NCBI RefSeq assembly: GCF_001431625.1
Contig: NZ_LLXT01000122.1
Coordinates: 1-62,859, forward strand
Direction: 5' to 3'
Origin: Stenotrophomonas geniculata ATCC 19374 = JCM 13324
Lineage (GTDB): Bacteria > Pseudomonadota > Gammaproteobacteria > Xanthomonadales > Xanthomonadaceae
DNA: 62,859 bases
The translations under genes were made by a program, and so were the position numbers. Under the pieces are notes generated by a model, which was given only the letters and a program-made list of their open reading frames with translations, ran no database searches and was not told the DNA's origin. Of this stretch, positions 27,058 to 34,969 are shown in pieces. The first letter of the stretch is position 1. Each line of letters starts with the position of its first letter.

Positions 27058-27588
27058 TCAATCGGCCGGGCTGCGTGAGTCGCGGATCGAATAGATCACC
27101 GAAAAGATCTTCCAGCCCTGTTCGGTGCGGATCAGCTGCCACATTTCCTTGCCCCAGTTGGTCTTCACCCCATCGTCGTGGAAGCTGTAGTCGAACGACA
27201 CCGAGGCCACGTCGCCGTCTGTCTCGATCTTCGTGTTGGAGAACTTCTCCTCCTTCGGCTTCGGCGAGGCCACCGCTCCATCGATCAGCGCGATGAAGTT
27301 GTTGGCGGGAATCTGCCGCACCTTGATCGCATCGGGCTTGGCCTTGCGGATGTCCTGCAGGCGCACGTCCTCGGAAACATACTGCCAGCCGATGTCTTCC
27401 GGCTTGTCCGAAAAGAACAGGTCCATGTAGGTCGGCTTGTCCTTGTTGATCAGCGAGGTCCGGAAGGATTCGACAACCTGTTCGATCGCTTCGATGTCGG
27501 CGGGGGCGTTCTGCGCGGCGTAGGCCGGCAGGCACGCCGCGAGAGAGAGGGCGAGGGCGGCGAGGCGTGCACGCGCGTTGGGCATCAT
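27058..27588 (-). CDS. Exported NTF2-like/SnoaL-like protein
   Basis: A 176-residue protein with a Sec signal (ALALSLAACLPAYAAQ). The mature part has the alpha-plus-beta pattern of the NTF2/SnoaL fold: IEQVVESFRTSLINKDKPTYMDLF, a middle section with repeated charged strands, and a final strand WQLIRTEQGWKIFSVIYS. No catalytic residues are evident; the fold often binds small ligands. AGGA precedes the double ATG at 27585-27588. It lies 35 bp after the lipoprotein gene on the same strand. Confidence 0.75.
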   Translation of the reverse strand: MMPNARARLAALALSLAACLPAYAAQNAPADIEAIEQVVESFRTSLINKDKPTYMDLFFSDKPEDIGWQYVSEDVRLQDIRKAKPDAIKVRQIPANNFIALIDGAVASPKPKEEKFSNTKIETDGDVASVSFDYSFHDDGVKTNWGKEMWQLIRTEQGWKIFSVIYSIRDSRSPAD

Positions 27589-27623
27589 GGGTTCCTGAGA
27601 AGAGGGGCGGCGGTGCGGGCGCA

Positions 27624-28070
27624 TCACCGTGCGTAGGTTCGCCAGAAGAGCACGCGGTCTTCGGTCCTGTTGATGGCGACGAAGACCGATTTTCCGGATT
27701 CAGGTGCGCAGCGAAAGACGCGGTACGACGCGCTGAGCGTCGCGTCGCCAGGCCACCAGTGTCGATTGAACGCAACAGGATCGCTGTCGTTGAATATGGT
27801 TGCCTGGCAATCCGCAGGCAGCTGCAGTGGTATCGCAGGGGGCTTGGTGAAGGCCAGCGCGCTGGTGTTCGAGTCGAGGTCGTGTACCTCGCGCAGGTCG
27901 GTCGCCTCGTGGGGTACCCAATCGGGAATCCATCCCTTGTTCACCATGTCGGCGTCAAGCGCCTCGCACAGAGTGTCGAACGAACTGTCCATCACCAGTC
28001 CGCAGGCGCCGAGCGCGCTACAGAATGTCACGACGATGGCGCGCCTGGCCATTCCGGCGGGGCTAGTCAT
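27624..28070 (-). CDS. Small putative lipoprotein
   Basis: A 148-residue protein with a short hydrophobic start ending in the lipobox LGAC (Cys23). The mature part is acidic, with the motifs FNRHWWPGDATLSASYRVFRCAP and a C-terminal DRVLFWRTYAR strand. I do not recognise the family. Its start overlaps the end of the upstream 64-residue gene by eight bases, so they are probably co-expressed. An internal ATG at 28052 would remove the first six residues. Confidence 0.62.
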   Translation of the reverse strand: MTSPAGMARRAIVVTFCSALGACGLVMDSSFDTLCEALDADMVNKGWIPDWVPHEATDLREVHDLDSNTSALAFTKPPAIPLQLPADCQATIFNDSDPVAFNRHWWPGDATLSASYRVFRCAPESGKSVFVAINRTEDRVLFWRTYAR

Positions 28071-28257
28071 CGTCGTCCTCTTCTCCGGAAAGCAGCCTAC
28101 CCAGTTCTTCCGGTGGCAAGCGCTTGAGCCGCGCTTCCAGTTTCCGATCGTACGGCCGGTCGTTGGGTCCGGTATGGCGCTGCGCCTTGCGCGCGTACTG
28201 CTGCATGAACAGGCCGATCTCCTGCGCGATCCTGTCCTTCCGGCGCTTGCCTGCCAT
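28063..28257 (-). CDS. Small basic protein with poly-Asp tail
   Basis: A 64-residue protein that is strongly basic over its first 45 residues (MAGKRRKDRIAQEIGLF, QQYARKAQR) and ends GEEDDDD. I recognise no domain. A short AGGGA sequence precedes the ATG. The composition suggests binding to nucleic acid or ribosomes, but this is only a guess. Its end overlaps the downstream lipoprotein gene. Confidence 0.6.
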   Translation of the reverse strand: MAGKRRKDRIAQEIGLFMQQYARKAQRHTGPNDRPYDRKLEARLKRLPPEELGRLLSGEEDDDD

Positions 28258-28409
28258 CGACGGGCGTCCCTGTGTTCATCCTGAATCATCGGTCGGCGCA
28301 CGCTAGCACGGATGCCGGGCGCTGCAACAGGCCCGCTTGTCGAGGTTTGACGTTGAAGAAGGTCTGCGCGGATGATGCGCGGGCGCGAGGCGCGGGAGGG
28401 GGTCTGTCA

Positions 28410-28732
28410 ATGAGGACACTGATGGGGGGGCTTGCCGGCCTGTTCGTGGCGTACGTTGCCAGTTGCTCGGCGATCTCAGTGTGGCATTCCCACGCGCTTG
28501 CCTCGGTCCCGGTCGGGGCGAGCAGGGCCTAGGTACTGCGGGTGCTGGGGCAACCTGACGTGGTGGAGCATGCCGGTGCTCCCTTTACCCGCTATGCCAG
28601 CAGTGGATGCGGGGTCGCTGTGCGCAGCGATGGTGGTATGAGAACCGGCTGGGCCTGGATACCCAAGCCTGGTCGGTGGAGTTGGCTGCTTCCGATCACG
28701 TGCTCGTAACGTCGCGCTTGACATCACTGTAG
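28410..28732 (+). pseudogene. Broken small lipoprotein gene (amber codon plus frameshift)
   Basis: From the ATG at 28410 a lipoprotein-like start (lipobox near VASC) leads to SVPVGASRA and then a TAG at 28530-28532. The same frame continues sensibly as VLRVLGQPDVVEHAG...RYASSGC, which fits a CAG-to-TAG change in GASRA-Q-VLRVLGQPD. Near 28622 the frame must shift once more to read RWWYENRLGLDTQAW and end VLVTSRLTSL at 28732. The GASRxQVxxxLGxP pattern recalls the SmpA/BamE-like lipoprotein fold. Both lesions are read directly from the bases; the original family is an inference. Confidence 0.7.
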
Positions 28733-28749
28733 AAGACCGCGACAAGCGC

Positions 28750-29067
28750 ATGCGTATCCATCGACCTTTCATCTTCATCGCAAGCTTGGCCCTGATGGCG
28801 TCGTGCGGGCTGATGGGCGTAATGGTGCTCATTTATGGCTTCAACGAGCACGGCCTGAGCTGCGGCAGGCTGTGCTCACTGGAGATCTCCATCCGCCTGC
28901 TCTTTGGTGATCGGGGATTCGAAATACTGGTTGCGATGGGGCTCGTTGCCGCGGCGCTGATGGTCGGGCATATCGCACTGCGGGAGGGCATGCATGCCGG
29001 GCGGCAGCGGAGGCATGTGGGGCGCGGTGGGCGCAAACACCCCCGACCGGAGCGACCCCGGTCGTAG
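28750..29067 (+). CDS. Hypothetical two-helix membrane protein
   Basis: A 105-residue protein with hydrophobic segments at about 7-31 and 57-77 and a strongly basic tail (RQRRHVGRGGRKHPRP). It matches no family I know. No convincing ribosome site precedes the ATG. It begins 17 bp after the broken lipoprotein gene and may have been its partner. A CGACCGG/CCGGTCG hairpin spans its last codons (29044-29064). Confidence 0.5.
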   Translation: MRIHRPFIFIASLALMASCGLMGVMVLIYGFNEHGLSCGRLCSLEISIRLLFGDRGFEILVAMGLVAAALMVGHIALREGMHAGRQRRHVGRGGRKHPRPERPRS

Positions 29068-29116
29068 GGTGTCTGCACCGGGGTAAATCGCTCCATGTCG
29101 GACGCTGCAGGTCGCT

Positions 29117-29464
29117 TCAGCGATGCAGGGCGTCGATGATCAGCCCGGTGGCGATCTCCACCAACAGGTACTCGTTGTCGGACTGGCGCACCCAACGCCG
29201 GTCGCGGCCCGGCTCGCGCAGGTCATAGCGCGCGTAATCGTCTACCCAGTAGCGGCGGTCCACTTCGGCCCACGGCAGGCGCTCGCCACGTCGCCAGGCC
29301 TTCTTCTGCCAGCCCGGCGGCGGCGCATCACGGTTATGCGGGCCGCCCGCATGCGGTGGCGGGCCGTTGCCGCGGGCGTGGTGCGGCGGATCGGCGAAGG
29401 CGGGCGCTACGGCGAGTGCTGCGGCCGAGCCCACGGCAATGGCAAGAAGACGTATGGATGTCAT
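29117..29464 (-). CDS. RcnB-like periplasmic protein
   Basis: A 115-residue exported protein. The signal peptide ends APAFA. A His/Pro/Gly-rich segment (DPPHHARGNGPPPHAGGPHN) and a compact C-terminal domain follow, with WAEVDRRYWVDDYARYDLREP and VEIATGLI, as in the RcnB family linked to nickel and cobalt homeostasis. The His-rich part could bind metal. GGAGG precedes the ATG at 29464. No metal exporter is next to it here. Confidence 0.75.
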   Translation of the reverse strand: MTSIRLLAIAVGSAAALAVAPAFADPPHHARGNGPPPHAGGPHNRDAPPPGWQKKAWRRGERLPWAEVDRRYWVDDYARYDLREPGRDRRWVRQSDNEYLLVEIATGLIIDALHR

Positions 29465-29597
29465 CGGGATGCCTCCGTCATGGCCGCGATATGCGGCGCT
29501 GTGAGCGCGAATATAGGGCAGGCCGTGTGAATGAATACGGATGTGGACAGGGCTTTCATGAACAGATCGGGTAGCGGCTGCTGCTGCGAAGACGACG

Positions 29598-31034
29598 TCA
29601 GCGGGCCGCACCAATGGCGACGGCCCCTGCAGCCCAACCGCCACCCAGTGACAGGAACACATCCATCTGACGGTCGACCCGCTCCGCGCGGGAGGCCGCC
29701 AGTGCGGACTCCGCATCTGCCAGCGCGGCCTGGGCCGAAAGCACGTCGAGAAAATCGATCCTGCCGAAGCGGTAGAGCTGCTGTGCCTGTCCGGCTGCGC
29801 GCGCCGCGTCCCCGCGCGCCTGCGCCAGGCTGCGCTCGCGTTCAAGCTCCTGCGTGCAGGCAGAAAGCGCGGTCTCGGTCTGGCGCAGTGCCTGCAGCAC
29901 GATGCCGTCAAAGGAAGCAAGAGCGGCATCCACATTGGCGCCGGCCGCCGCGATGCGGGCCTTGGCCACGCGGCGGTTGGGCCAGTGCCATGAGAGCAGC
30001 GGCCCGACGCTCGCCCCGAAACCGTCGGCCGAAAACAGCTGCCCTCGCGTGCCTGCTGTGCCCAGGGATGCGCCCAGGGTGACCCGCGGATAAAGTTCCG
30101 CGGTCTCTACGCCGATCATCGCCGTGGCCGCGGCAAGGCTCCGCTCGGCGGCACGTATGTCAGGGCGCCGCTGGAGCAGCTGCCAGCCCTCACCGACCGG
30201 CAGCGCCTGCTCCAGCTCCGGGGGGCGCGGGCACGCTTCCGCCTCCCTCGGATAGTCCGCCGGCACCCTGCCCATCAATGCGGCCAGTTCGAACAGTGCG
30301 GCCTGACGTTCGGCCAGCAGGTGCGGTATCCCCGCCGCGCTGCGGTTGACGGCGGCACCGGCACGGCTGACATCGAAGTCCGTTCCTCGGCCGCCTGCGG
30401 CGAGGCGGCGGGTTGCCTCCAGCGTGGCGCGCTGTATCGCCAGCACCTGCCGGGTCGCAGCGAGCGTGTGATTGCTTGTGCAGATCTGGAAATAGGCACG
30501 GGTGACGGCAGCAGCGACGACCACGCGGACCTGGTCGCGTGCCGCAGCGACGGCCTCGGCGTCCGCGTTGGCGGCTTCGATGCCGCGGCGGATGCCGCCT
30601 GCAAGATCCAGTGGATAGGAGAGGTGAAGGCCCAGCGCATACGACTGCGGCGCGGCCGGCGCTTGGGCGTAGCCACCTGTATGGGTGAGCGTGCCCGATG
30701 CATCCACGTCGGCTTGCACGGCACCGCGCGCGCGGTACTCCAGCACGGTTGCGCTGGCGCGCCGAAGGTTGGCATCGGCGGCGCGCAGGTCGGTATTGGC
30801 CGCCAGTGCTTCGCGTACGTAGGCGTCAAGCCGGGGGTCGCCGTACAGGTGCCACCATCGATCTGGTGGCGCGTCCTGGCTGAACGATGCCTCCTGGCCC
30901 GAGACGAACGCCCGCGCCACCTGGGGGGAGGCCGCGACCGCATTCGCAGGCAGGTGATAGTCGGGGCCGGATACGCAGGCCGTCATGGGCAGCAGCAGGG
31001 CAAGCAGCCCACCGCGTAGTGTTCGCACGCTCAC
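29598..31034 (-). CDS. Outer-membrane factor lipoprotein, NodT/TolC family
   Basis: A 478-residue channel protein with a lipoprotein signal (Cys20 in PMTAC). Two repeats of long amphipathic helices follow, each ending in the family pattern, for example DLRAADANLRRASATVLEYRA early and ALRQTETALSACTQELERE late. It forms the outer-membrane exit duct of a tripartite pump. Its start overlaps the adaptor stop by four bases, so it is the last gene of the FUSC efflux operon. Confidence 0.88.
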   Translation of the reverse strand: MSVRTLRGGLLALLLPMTACVSGPDYHLPANAVAASPQVARAFVSGQEASFSQDAPPDRWWHLYGDPRLDAYVREALAANTDLRAADANLRRASATVLEYRARGAVQADVDASGTLTHTGGYAQAPAAPQSYALGLHLSYPLDLAGGIRRGIEAANADAEAVAAARDQVRVVVAAAVTRAYFQICTSNHTLAATRQVLAIQRATLEATRRLAAGGRGTDFDVSRAGAAVNRSAAGIPHLLAERQAALFELAALMGRVPADYPREAEACPRPPELEQALPVGEGWQLLQRRPDIRAAERSLAAATAMIGVETAELYPRVTLGASLGTAGTRGQLFSADGFGASVGPLLSWHWPNRRVAKARIAAAGANVDAALASFDGIVLQALRQTETALSACTQELERERSLAQARGDAARAAGQAQQLYRFGRIDFLDVLSAQAALADAESALAASRAERVDRQMDVFLSLGGGWAAGAVAIGAAR

Positions 31035-31915
31035 TTGCAGGCTCCCGGTGCCGAGGGTGTGATGGTCACACTCGCAGTGCGACCCACGATCAGGCGGATA
31101 TCCGACGGCGCATCATCGATGCGGATGCGTACCGGGATGCGCTGCGCCAGCCTCACCCAGGTATAAGTTGGCGCCACGGCGGGCAGCAGGTTGTGTGTGC
31201 TTGAGCGCTGATCGTCGGCAATGCCGGCGGCGATGGTATCCACGTGTCCGCGGACGTCGTGGTTGTCGCCCATCAGCCGGGCCACGGCGGCATCCCCCTC
31301 GGTGATGCAGGCCAGTTTGGTTTCCTCGAAGTAGCCCTCGATACGCAGGCTGCCGGTGTCGATCAGCGCCAGTGCCTGCGCACCGGGTTGCAGGTAGTCG
31401 CCCGCGTGCAGGTCGAGGTTGGTGATGATGCCATCGGTGGTTGCGCGCACCTCGGTGCGTTGCACGTTGAGCTGGGCAACGCGCTGTTCGGCCCGTGCCT
31501 GCGCCAGCGCGGCCAGCTCGGTATCGACCTTGGCGGCATTGCGTTCGCGGGTTTCCGAAGCGACCAGGTTGCCAAGTGCGTTGTCCCGCGCCGATTCGCG
31601 GCGGGCCAGCGCCAGCGTGGCATGCGCGCTCCTGACCGCCGCGTCTGCCTTCTCCAGCGTGGCGGCGAAGCGTGGCTGATCGAGCACCAGCAGCAGCTGG
31701 CCGGCACTGACCCGCTGGTTGTCGTGCACCAGCACCTGGGTGACCAGCCCCCCCATGTCCGACGCAACGCGCACCACATCGGCGCGCACCCGCCCATCCC
31801 GCGTCCACGGGCGCATTTCGTAACGATTCCAGAGGGAGAACGCGGCAATGGCGGCAAGCGCACACACGCCCAGAGTTGCGCTCCAGCGCCCGATGACAGC
31901 AAGCAGGTGTTTCAT
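31031..31915 (-). CDS. Periplasmic adaptor subunit, HlyD/AaeA-like
   Basis: A 294-residue membrane fusion protein. One N-terminal helix is followed by the RWTRDGRVRADVVRVAxDVxGxVxxV-like lipoyl half (here MRPWTRDGRVRADVV), a helical hairpin of about 80 residues, and the second lipoyl half with TDGIITNLDLHAGDYLQPG and GYFEETKLACI. These are hallmarks of AaeA-type adaptors that pair with FUSC transporters. It bridges the inner-membrane transporter and the outer-membrane factor. Confidence 0.88.
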   Translation of the reverse strand: MKHLLAVIGRWSATLGVCALAAIAAFSLWNRYEMRPWTRDGRVRADVVRVASDMGGLVTQVLVHDNQRVSAGQLLLVLDQPRFAATLEKADAAVRSAHATLALARRESARDNALGNLVASETRERNAAKVDTELAALAQARAEQRVAQLNVQRTEVRATTDGIITNLDLHAGDYLQPGAQALALIDTGSLRIEGYFEETKLACITEGDAAVARLMGDNHDVRGHVDTIAAGIADDQRSSTHNLLPAVAPTYTWVRLAQRIPVRIRIDDAPSDIRLIVGRTASVTITPSAPGACK

Positions 31916-31916
31916 T

Positions 31917-32126
31917 TCATTTCTCGAGCAGGGGCGAGAGCCGGATCATCAGCTCCGCCAGGATCACGAACAGGGACAGGCCCACCAGCGGCCGCGCGGC
32001 GAACAGCCGGTACAGACCGAGGCTGGCGAGCAGGCGTGAAGTCAGTATCGACAGCACCAAGGCGGCAGCGGCCACGGCGAGCAGGCCGGGAATGTGCACG
32101 CCATCAATGGAAAGATCAGAGAGCAT
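31917..32126 (-). CDS. DUF1656-family small membrane protein, AaeX-like
   Basis: A 69-residue protein with two membrane helices. DLSIDGVHIPGLL at the start and a second helix with FVILAELMIRL are typical of DUF1656/AaeX proteins, which nearly always lie beside HlyD and FUSC genes. Its exact role in the pump is unknown. It lies four bases after the FUSC stop and one base before the adaptor start. Confidence 0.88.
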   Translation of the reverse strand: MLSDLSIDGVHIPGLLAVAAAALVLSILTSRLLASLGLYRLFAARPLVGLSLFVILAELMIRLSPLLEK

Positions 32127-32130
32127 GCGG

Positions 32131-34101
32131 TCAGTGCCGATGGGTGAGCGGTGAGGCCAGCAGGTCGCGGCGCAACCCGCTGAGCAGGTGCAGCAGATTC
32201 CCTCGATCGGCCTCGGCGATGGCTGTTGCGGCCTCGCGCATGCAGTCCAACAACTTCAGAAGATGGGCATCGACACTGCGTGGCGCGTGGGCGCGAACCC
32301 TGAAATGTGCGGCGACGCGTTCGACCAGCGCCGCGTGTAGCGCCCGAACGTGCGGGTTGTCCAGGTACTTGTCCAGTGTGCGGAGTTGGCTGGATGCATG
32401 TGCCGCACGAACGTCCGCAAACAATACCCGCAGCTCGTGTACTGCGCTGGAACGGCCCTGCAACCTTGGAGCGAGCAGCCCGATGCGATCCAGCATGCGG
32501 CTGAGCCAGGCGCGGGTCACATCACCTCGTCCGGCGGTGTGTCGTGCGATATCCCGACGGATCGAATGCTCCAACCGTGCGCGGTTGCGGCCCGCGTCGG
32601 CGGTCTGGAACAGCTGCATGCTGCACAGTGCCACCGTCGTACCCACGAACAGCGCAACGCTGTTGTTGAGTGCGCCGACGATGTTGACCGAATTGGTCGC
32701 GCCCAGGCCTGCGATGATCGGGAAGGTCAGTACCACGCCCAGGGCGGCCATGATGAAGGGCGGCCGGGCCAGGAACGATCCGCACAGCAGCAGCACCGGC
32801 GCGAGCGCGGCAATCAGGCCGGTGATATCGGACAACGCGGGGAAGATCAGCAGACCGTAGAGCAGGCCGACGGCCACGCCGATGCACGATCCCACCAGGT
32901 AGCGCATGACATGCGGTGCCGGCGCTTCGATCGTGCCGAACAGCACGCACGCCGTGCCGATGATGGATACCGCCGTGGCGCCCTCCGACCAGCCGGTGAC
33001 GATCCACAGAACGCAGCTCAGCAGGATGCCGGCGAACGCGCCCAGCGCGCTGCGCAGGGCAAGCCGATGATCCCGGTGAAGTACCGCACCCTGCACATGT
33101 CGCGCAAGGCGGGCAGGCACATGCCGACGCCAGTCGGGACGGGCAGTGTGCAGTTGCGCCTGCAGCACGCGGCAGTCGGCGTGGGCGAGGTCGAGCTCGG
33201 CCTGTTGCGCGGCGAGGCCGGCCTGCAGCAGATCGCGCCAGCCCGTTGCATCCATCGCGCCGGCCTGTGGTGAACGCAGCCGGTCGATGGAATCTTCCAC
33301 CGCGCTGGACAGCATCAGGACGTCCAGCATCCGGTCGTGCAGGGCGCGCAGGATCTGCACCTGCGCCACGCCGTGGGCGCTGTCGTAGGGCAGGTGGATC
33401 GACAGCACATGCAGCTCGAGCAGGTCGGCGGCCACTTTCGAGCGGTCCGTCGCCAGTACCGTGTCCGATGCACCGGCGCGCATGTCCCGTGTCCATCGTT
33501 CCGCATCATCCAGCACGGCAGCAACCCGCGCGTGCACGCGCATCGAGACCCGGCGCGGCAGCACCAGCGCATGTACCAGCGTTGCAGCCAGGATGCCGAT
33601 GGCGATTTCCTGCACCCGCGTGATGGCAATGGTGAACACGTCTCCCGGCACCATCACCGCAGGAAATCCAATCAGGCTGGTGGTATAGCCGGCCAGCAGG
33701 AACGCATAGGCACGTGGCGTGCGGTCGAGCATCGCCAGATACAGGCACAGCGCCATCCACGTGGCGAGTGCGGCGCTCAGCACCAGGGGGGCATTGGCGA
33801 AACGTGGCACCAGCACGACGGTGGCGACGGCCCCGCCCACGGTACCGAGCAGGCGGAACAGGCCGCGGCTGAGTGTTGCCCCGGAAAAGGGCTGTGACAC
33901 CAGATAGACCGTGCCGATCACCCAGAACGGGCGATTCAGGCCGACCCTCAGAGAGACATACAGCCCCAGCGACGCGGCGAGCAGGCATTTGAGCGAGAAC
34001 AGCAGCGCTTCCTGATCGGTCCTGAGGGCAGGGTTTTTCAACCGGGCAAATGCCTGGCGCATGTAGGGGCGGAACGGGGTGGGGGAGTGCATGCGGCTCA
34101 T
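32131..34101 (-). CDS. FUSC-family inner-membrane transporter, AaeB-like
   Basis: A 656-residue protein with two membrane blocks of five to six helices (about 35-185 and 355-500), each followed by a helical cytoplasmic domain, as in FUSC aromatic-acid exporters. Conserved parts include NRPFWVIGTVYLVSQPFSGATLSRGLFRLLGT and the second-block GTxxAxxxFxxE-like GTACVLFGTIEAP. It probably exports a weak organic or aromatic acid. The start is uncertain among GTG 34119, ATG 34101 and ATG 34092, none with a strong ribosome site. It is the first gene of the operon and divergent from the AraC regulator. Confidence 0.85.
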   Translation of the reverse strand: MSRMHSPTPFRPYMRQAFARLKNPALRTDQEALLFSLKCLLAASLGLYVSLRVGLNRPFWVIGTVYLVSQPFSGATLSRGLFRLLGTVGGAVATVVLVPRFANAPLVLSAALATWMALCLYLAMLDRTPRAYAFLLAGYTTSLIGFPAVMVPGDVFTIAITRVQEIAIGILAATLVHALVLPRRVSMRVHARVAAVLDDAERWTRDMRAGASDTVLATDRSKVAADLLELHVLSIHLPYDSAHGVAQVQILRALHDRMLDVLMLSSAVEDSIDRLRSPQAGAMDATGWRDLLQAGLAAQQAELDLAHADCRVLQAQLHTARPDWRRHVPARLARHVQGAVLHRDHRLALRSALGAFAGILLSCVLWIVTGWSEGATAVSIIGTACVLFGTIEAPAPHVMRYLVGSCIGVAVGLLYGLLIFPALSDITGLIAALAPVLLLCGSFLARPPFIMAALGVVLTFPIIAGLGATNSVNIVGALNNSVALFVGTTVALCSMQLFQTADAGRNRARLEHSIRRDIARHTAGRGDVTRAWLSRMLDRIGLLAPRLQGRSSAVHELRVLFADVRAAHASSQLRTLDKYLDNPHVRALHAALVERVAAHFRVRAHAPRSVDAHLLKLLDCMREAATAIAEADRGNLLHLLSGLRRDLLASPLTHRH

Positions 34102-34128
34102 GCTAGTGATCGGCCGCACTGGCGAATT

Positions 34129-34153
34129 TCGCTACAATGACAATCAATCGCTA
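34129..34153. promoter_or_regulatory. Direct repeat, candidate AraC-regulator operator
   Basis: TCGCTA occurs at 34129-34134 and again at 34148-34153, 19 bp apart, in the 70-bp gap between the FUSC and AraC starts. AraC-family proteins bind direct repeats about two helical turns apart. The surrounding CAATGACAATCAAT is the most AT-rich part and could hold a promoter. Confidence 0.4.
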
Positions 34154-34171
34154 AAACCGGTCAATGTGAGA

Positions 34172-34966
34172 ATGGCTCGCATTTCGCTCCCCGGCTTTGA
34201 CCTGGACCCGGACGAGACCGATCGCCCGGCGGTCGCCAGCCGCCTGCAGGTGGCCGAGCACGACGCGGAGATTCCCGTGCATGAGCACCGCAAGGGTCAG
34301 CTCATTCTTGCGCTGCATGGGGCGGTGACCTGCGAAGTGGCCAATGCGTTGTGGATCGTGCCGCCCCAGTGTGGCGTCTGGATTCCGGGTGGCATGCCGC
34401 ACAGCAACCGCGCCACCGCCAACGCGCGCCTGTGCTACCTGTTCGTCGAGCCCGGCATTGTCGATCTGCCCATGCAATGCGTGACGCTGGCGATCTCCCC
34501 GATGCTGCGCGAGATGATCCTGCACCTGGCCGACGCGCCGCTGGACTACCCGCATGGCAGCCACACCGACCGGCTGGCGCGGGTGTTGCTGGACGAGCTG
34601 GTGCAGATGCCGGCCGAGCATCTGTCGCTGCCGGTCAGCCATCACCCGAAGGTGCGTGCGCTGGCGGCGGCGCTGTCGGCGGATCCGGCAGACCGCAGCA
34701 CCATCAGCCAGTGGGCCATGCGCCTGGCCCTGGGCGAGCGGACGTTGACCCGGCTCATCGAACGCGAAACGGGATTGTCCTTCGGGCGCTGGCGGCAGCA
34801 GTTGCATCTGCTCATCGCCATTCGTGAACTCGCCGCGGGTGCACCGGTACAACGCGTTTCCGAGACGCTGGGCTATGAGTCGGTGACGGCCTTCATCACG
34901 ATGTTCAAGAAGGCGCTTGGCCTTTCCCCGGCGCGGTACTTTGCCGTGCGGCTGCGCGGGCAGTAG
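34172..34966 (+). CDS. AraC-family transcriptional regulator
   Basis: A 264-residue regulator with an N-terminal cupin-type sensor (VHEHRKGQLILALHG, then VPPQCGVWIPGGMPHSNR) and a C-terminal double helix-turn-helix. The second unit, LGYESVTAFITMFKKALGLSPARYF, is the AraC signature. It is divergent from the efflux operon and probably controls it in response to an exported acid. The ATG at 34172 follows GAGA; the frame is open further upstream without a better start. Its stop directly precedes the RHS remnant. Confidence 0.88.
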   Translation: MARISLPGFDLDPDETDRPAVASRLQVAEHDAEIPVHEHRKGQLILALHGAVTCEVANALWIVPPQCGVWIPGGMPHSNRATANARLCYLFVEPGIVDLPMQCVTLAISPMLREMILHLADAPLDYPHGSHTDRLARVLLDELVQMPAEHLSLPVSHHPKVRALAAALSADPADRSTISQWAMRLALGERTLTRLIERETGLSFGRWRQQLHLLIAIRELAAGAPVQRVSETLGYESVTAFITMFKKALGLSPARYFAVRLRGQ

Positions 34967-34969
34967 CGG

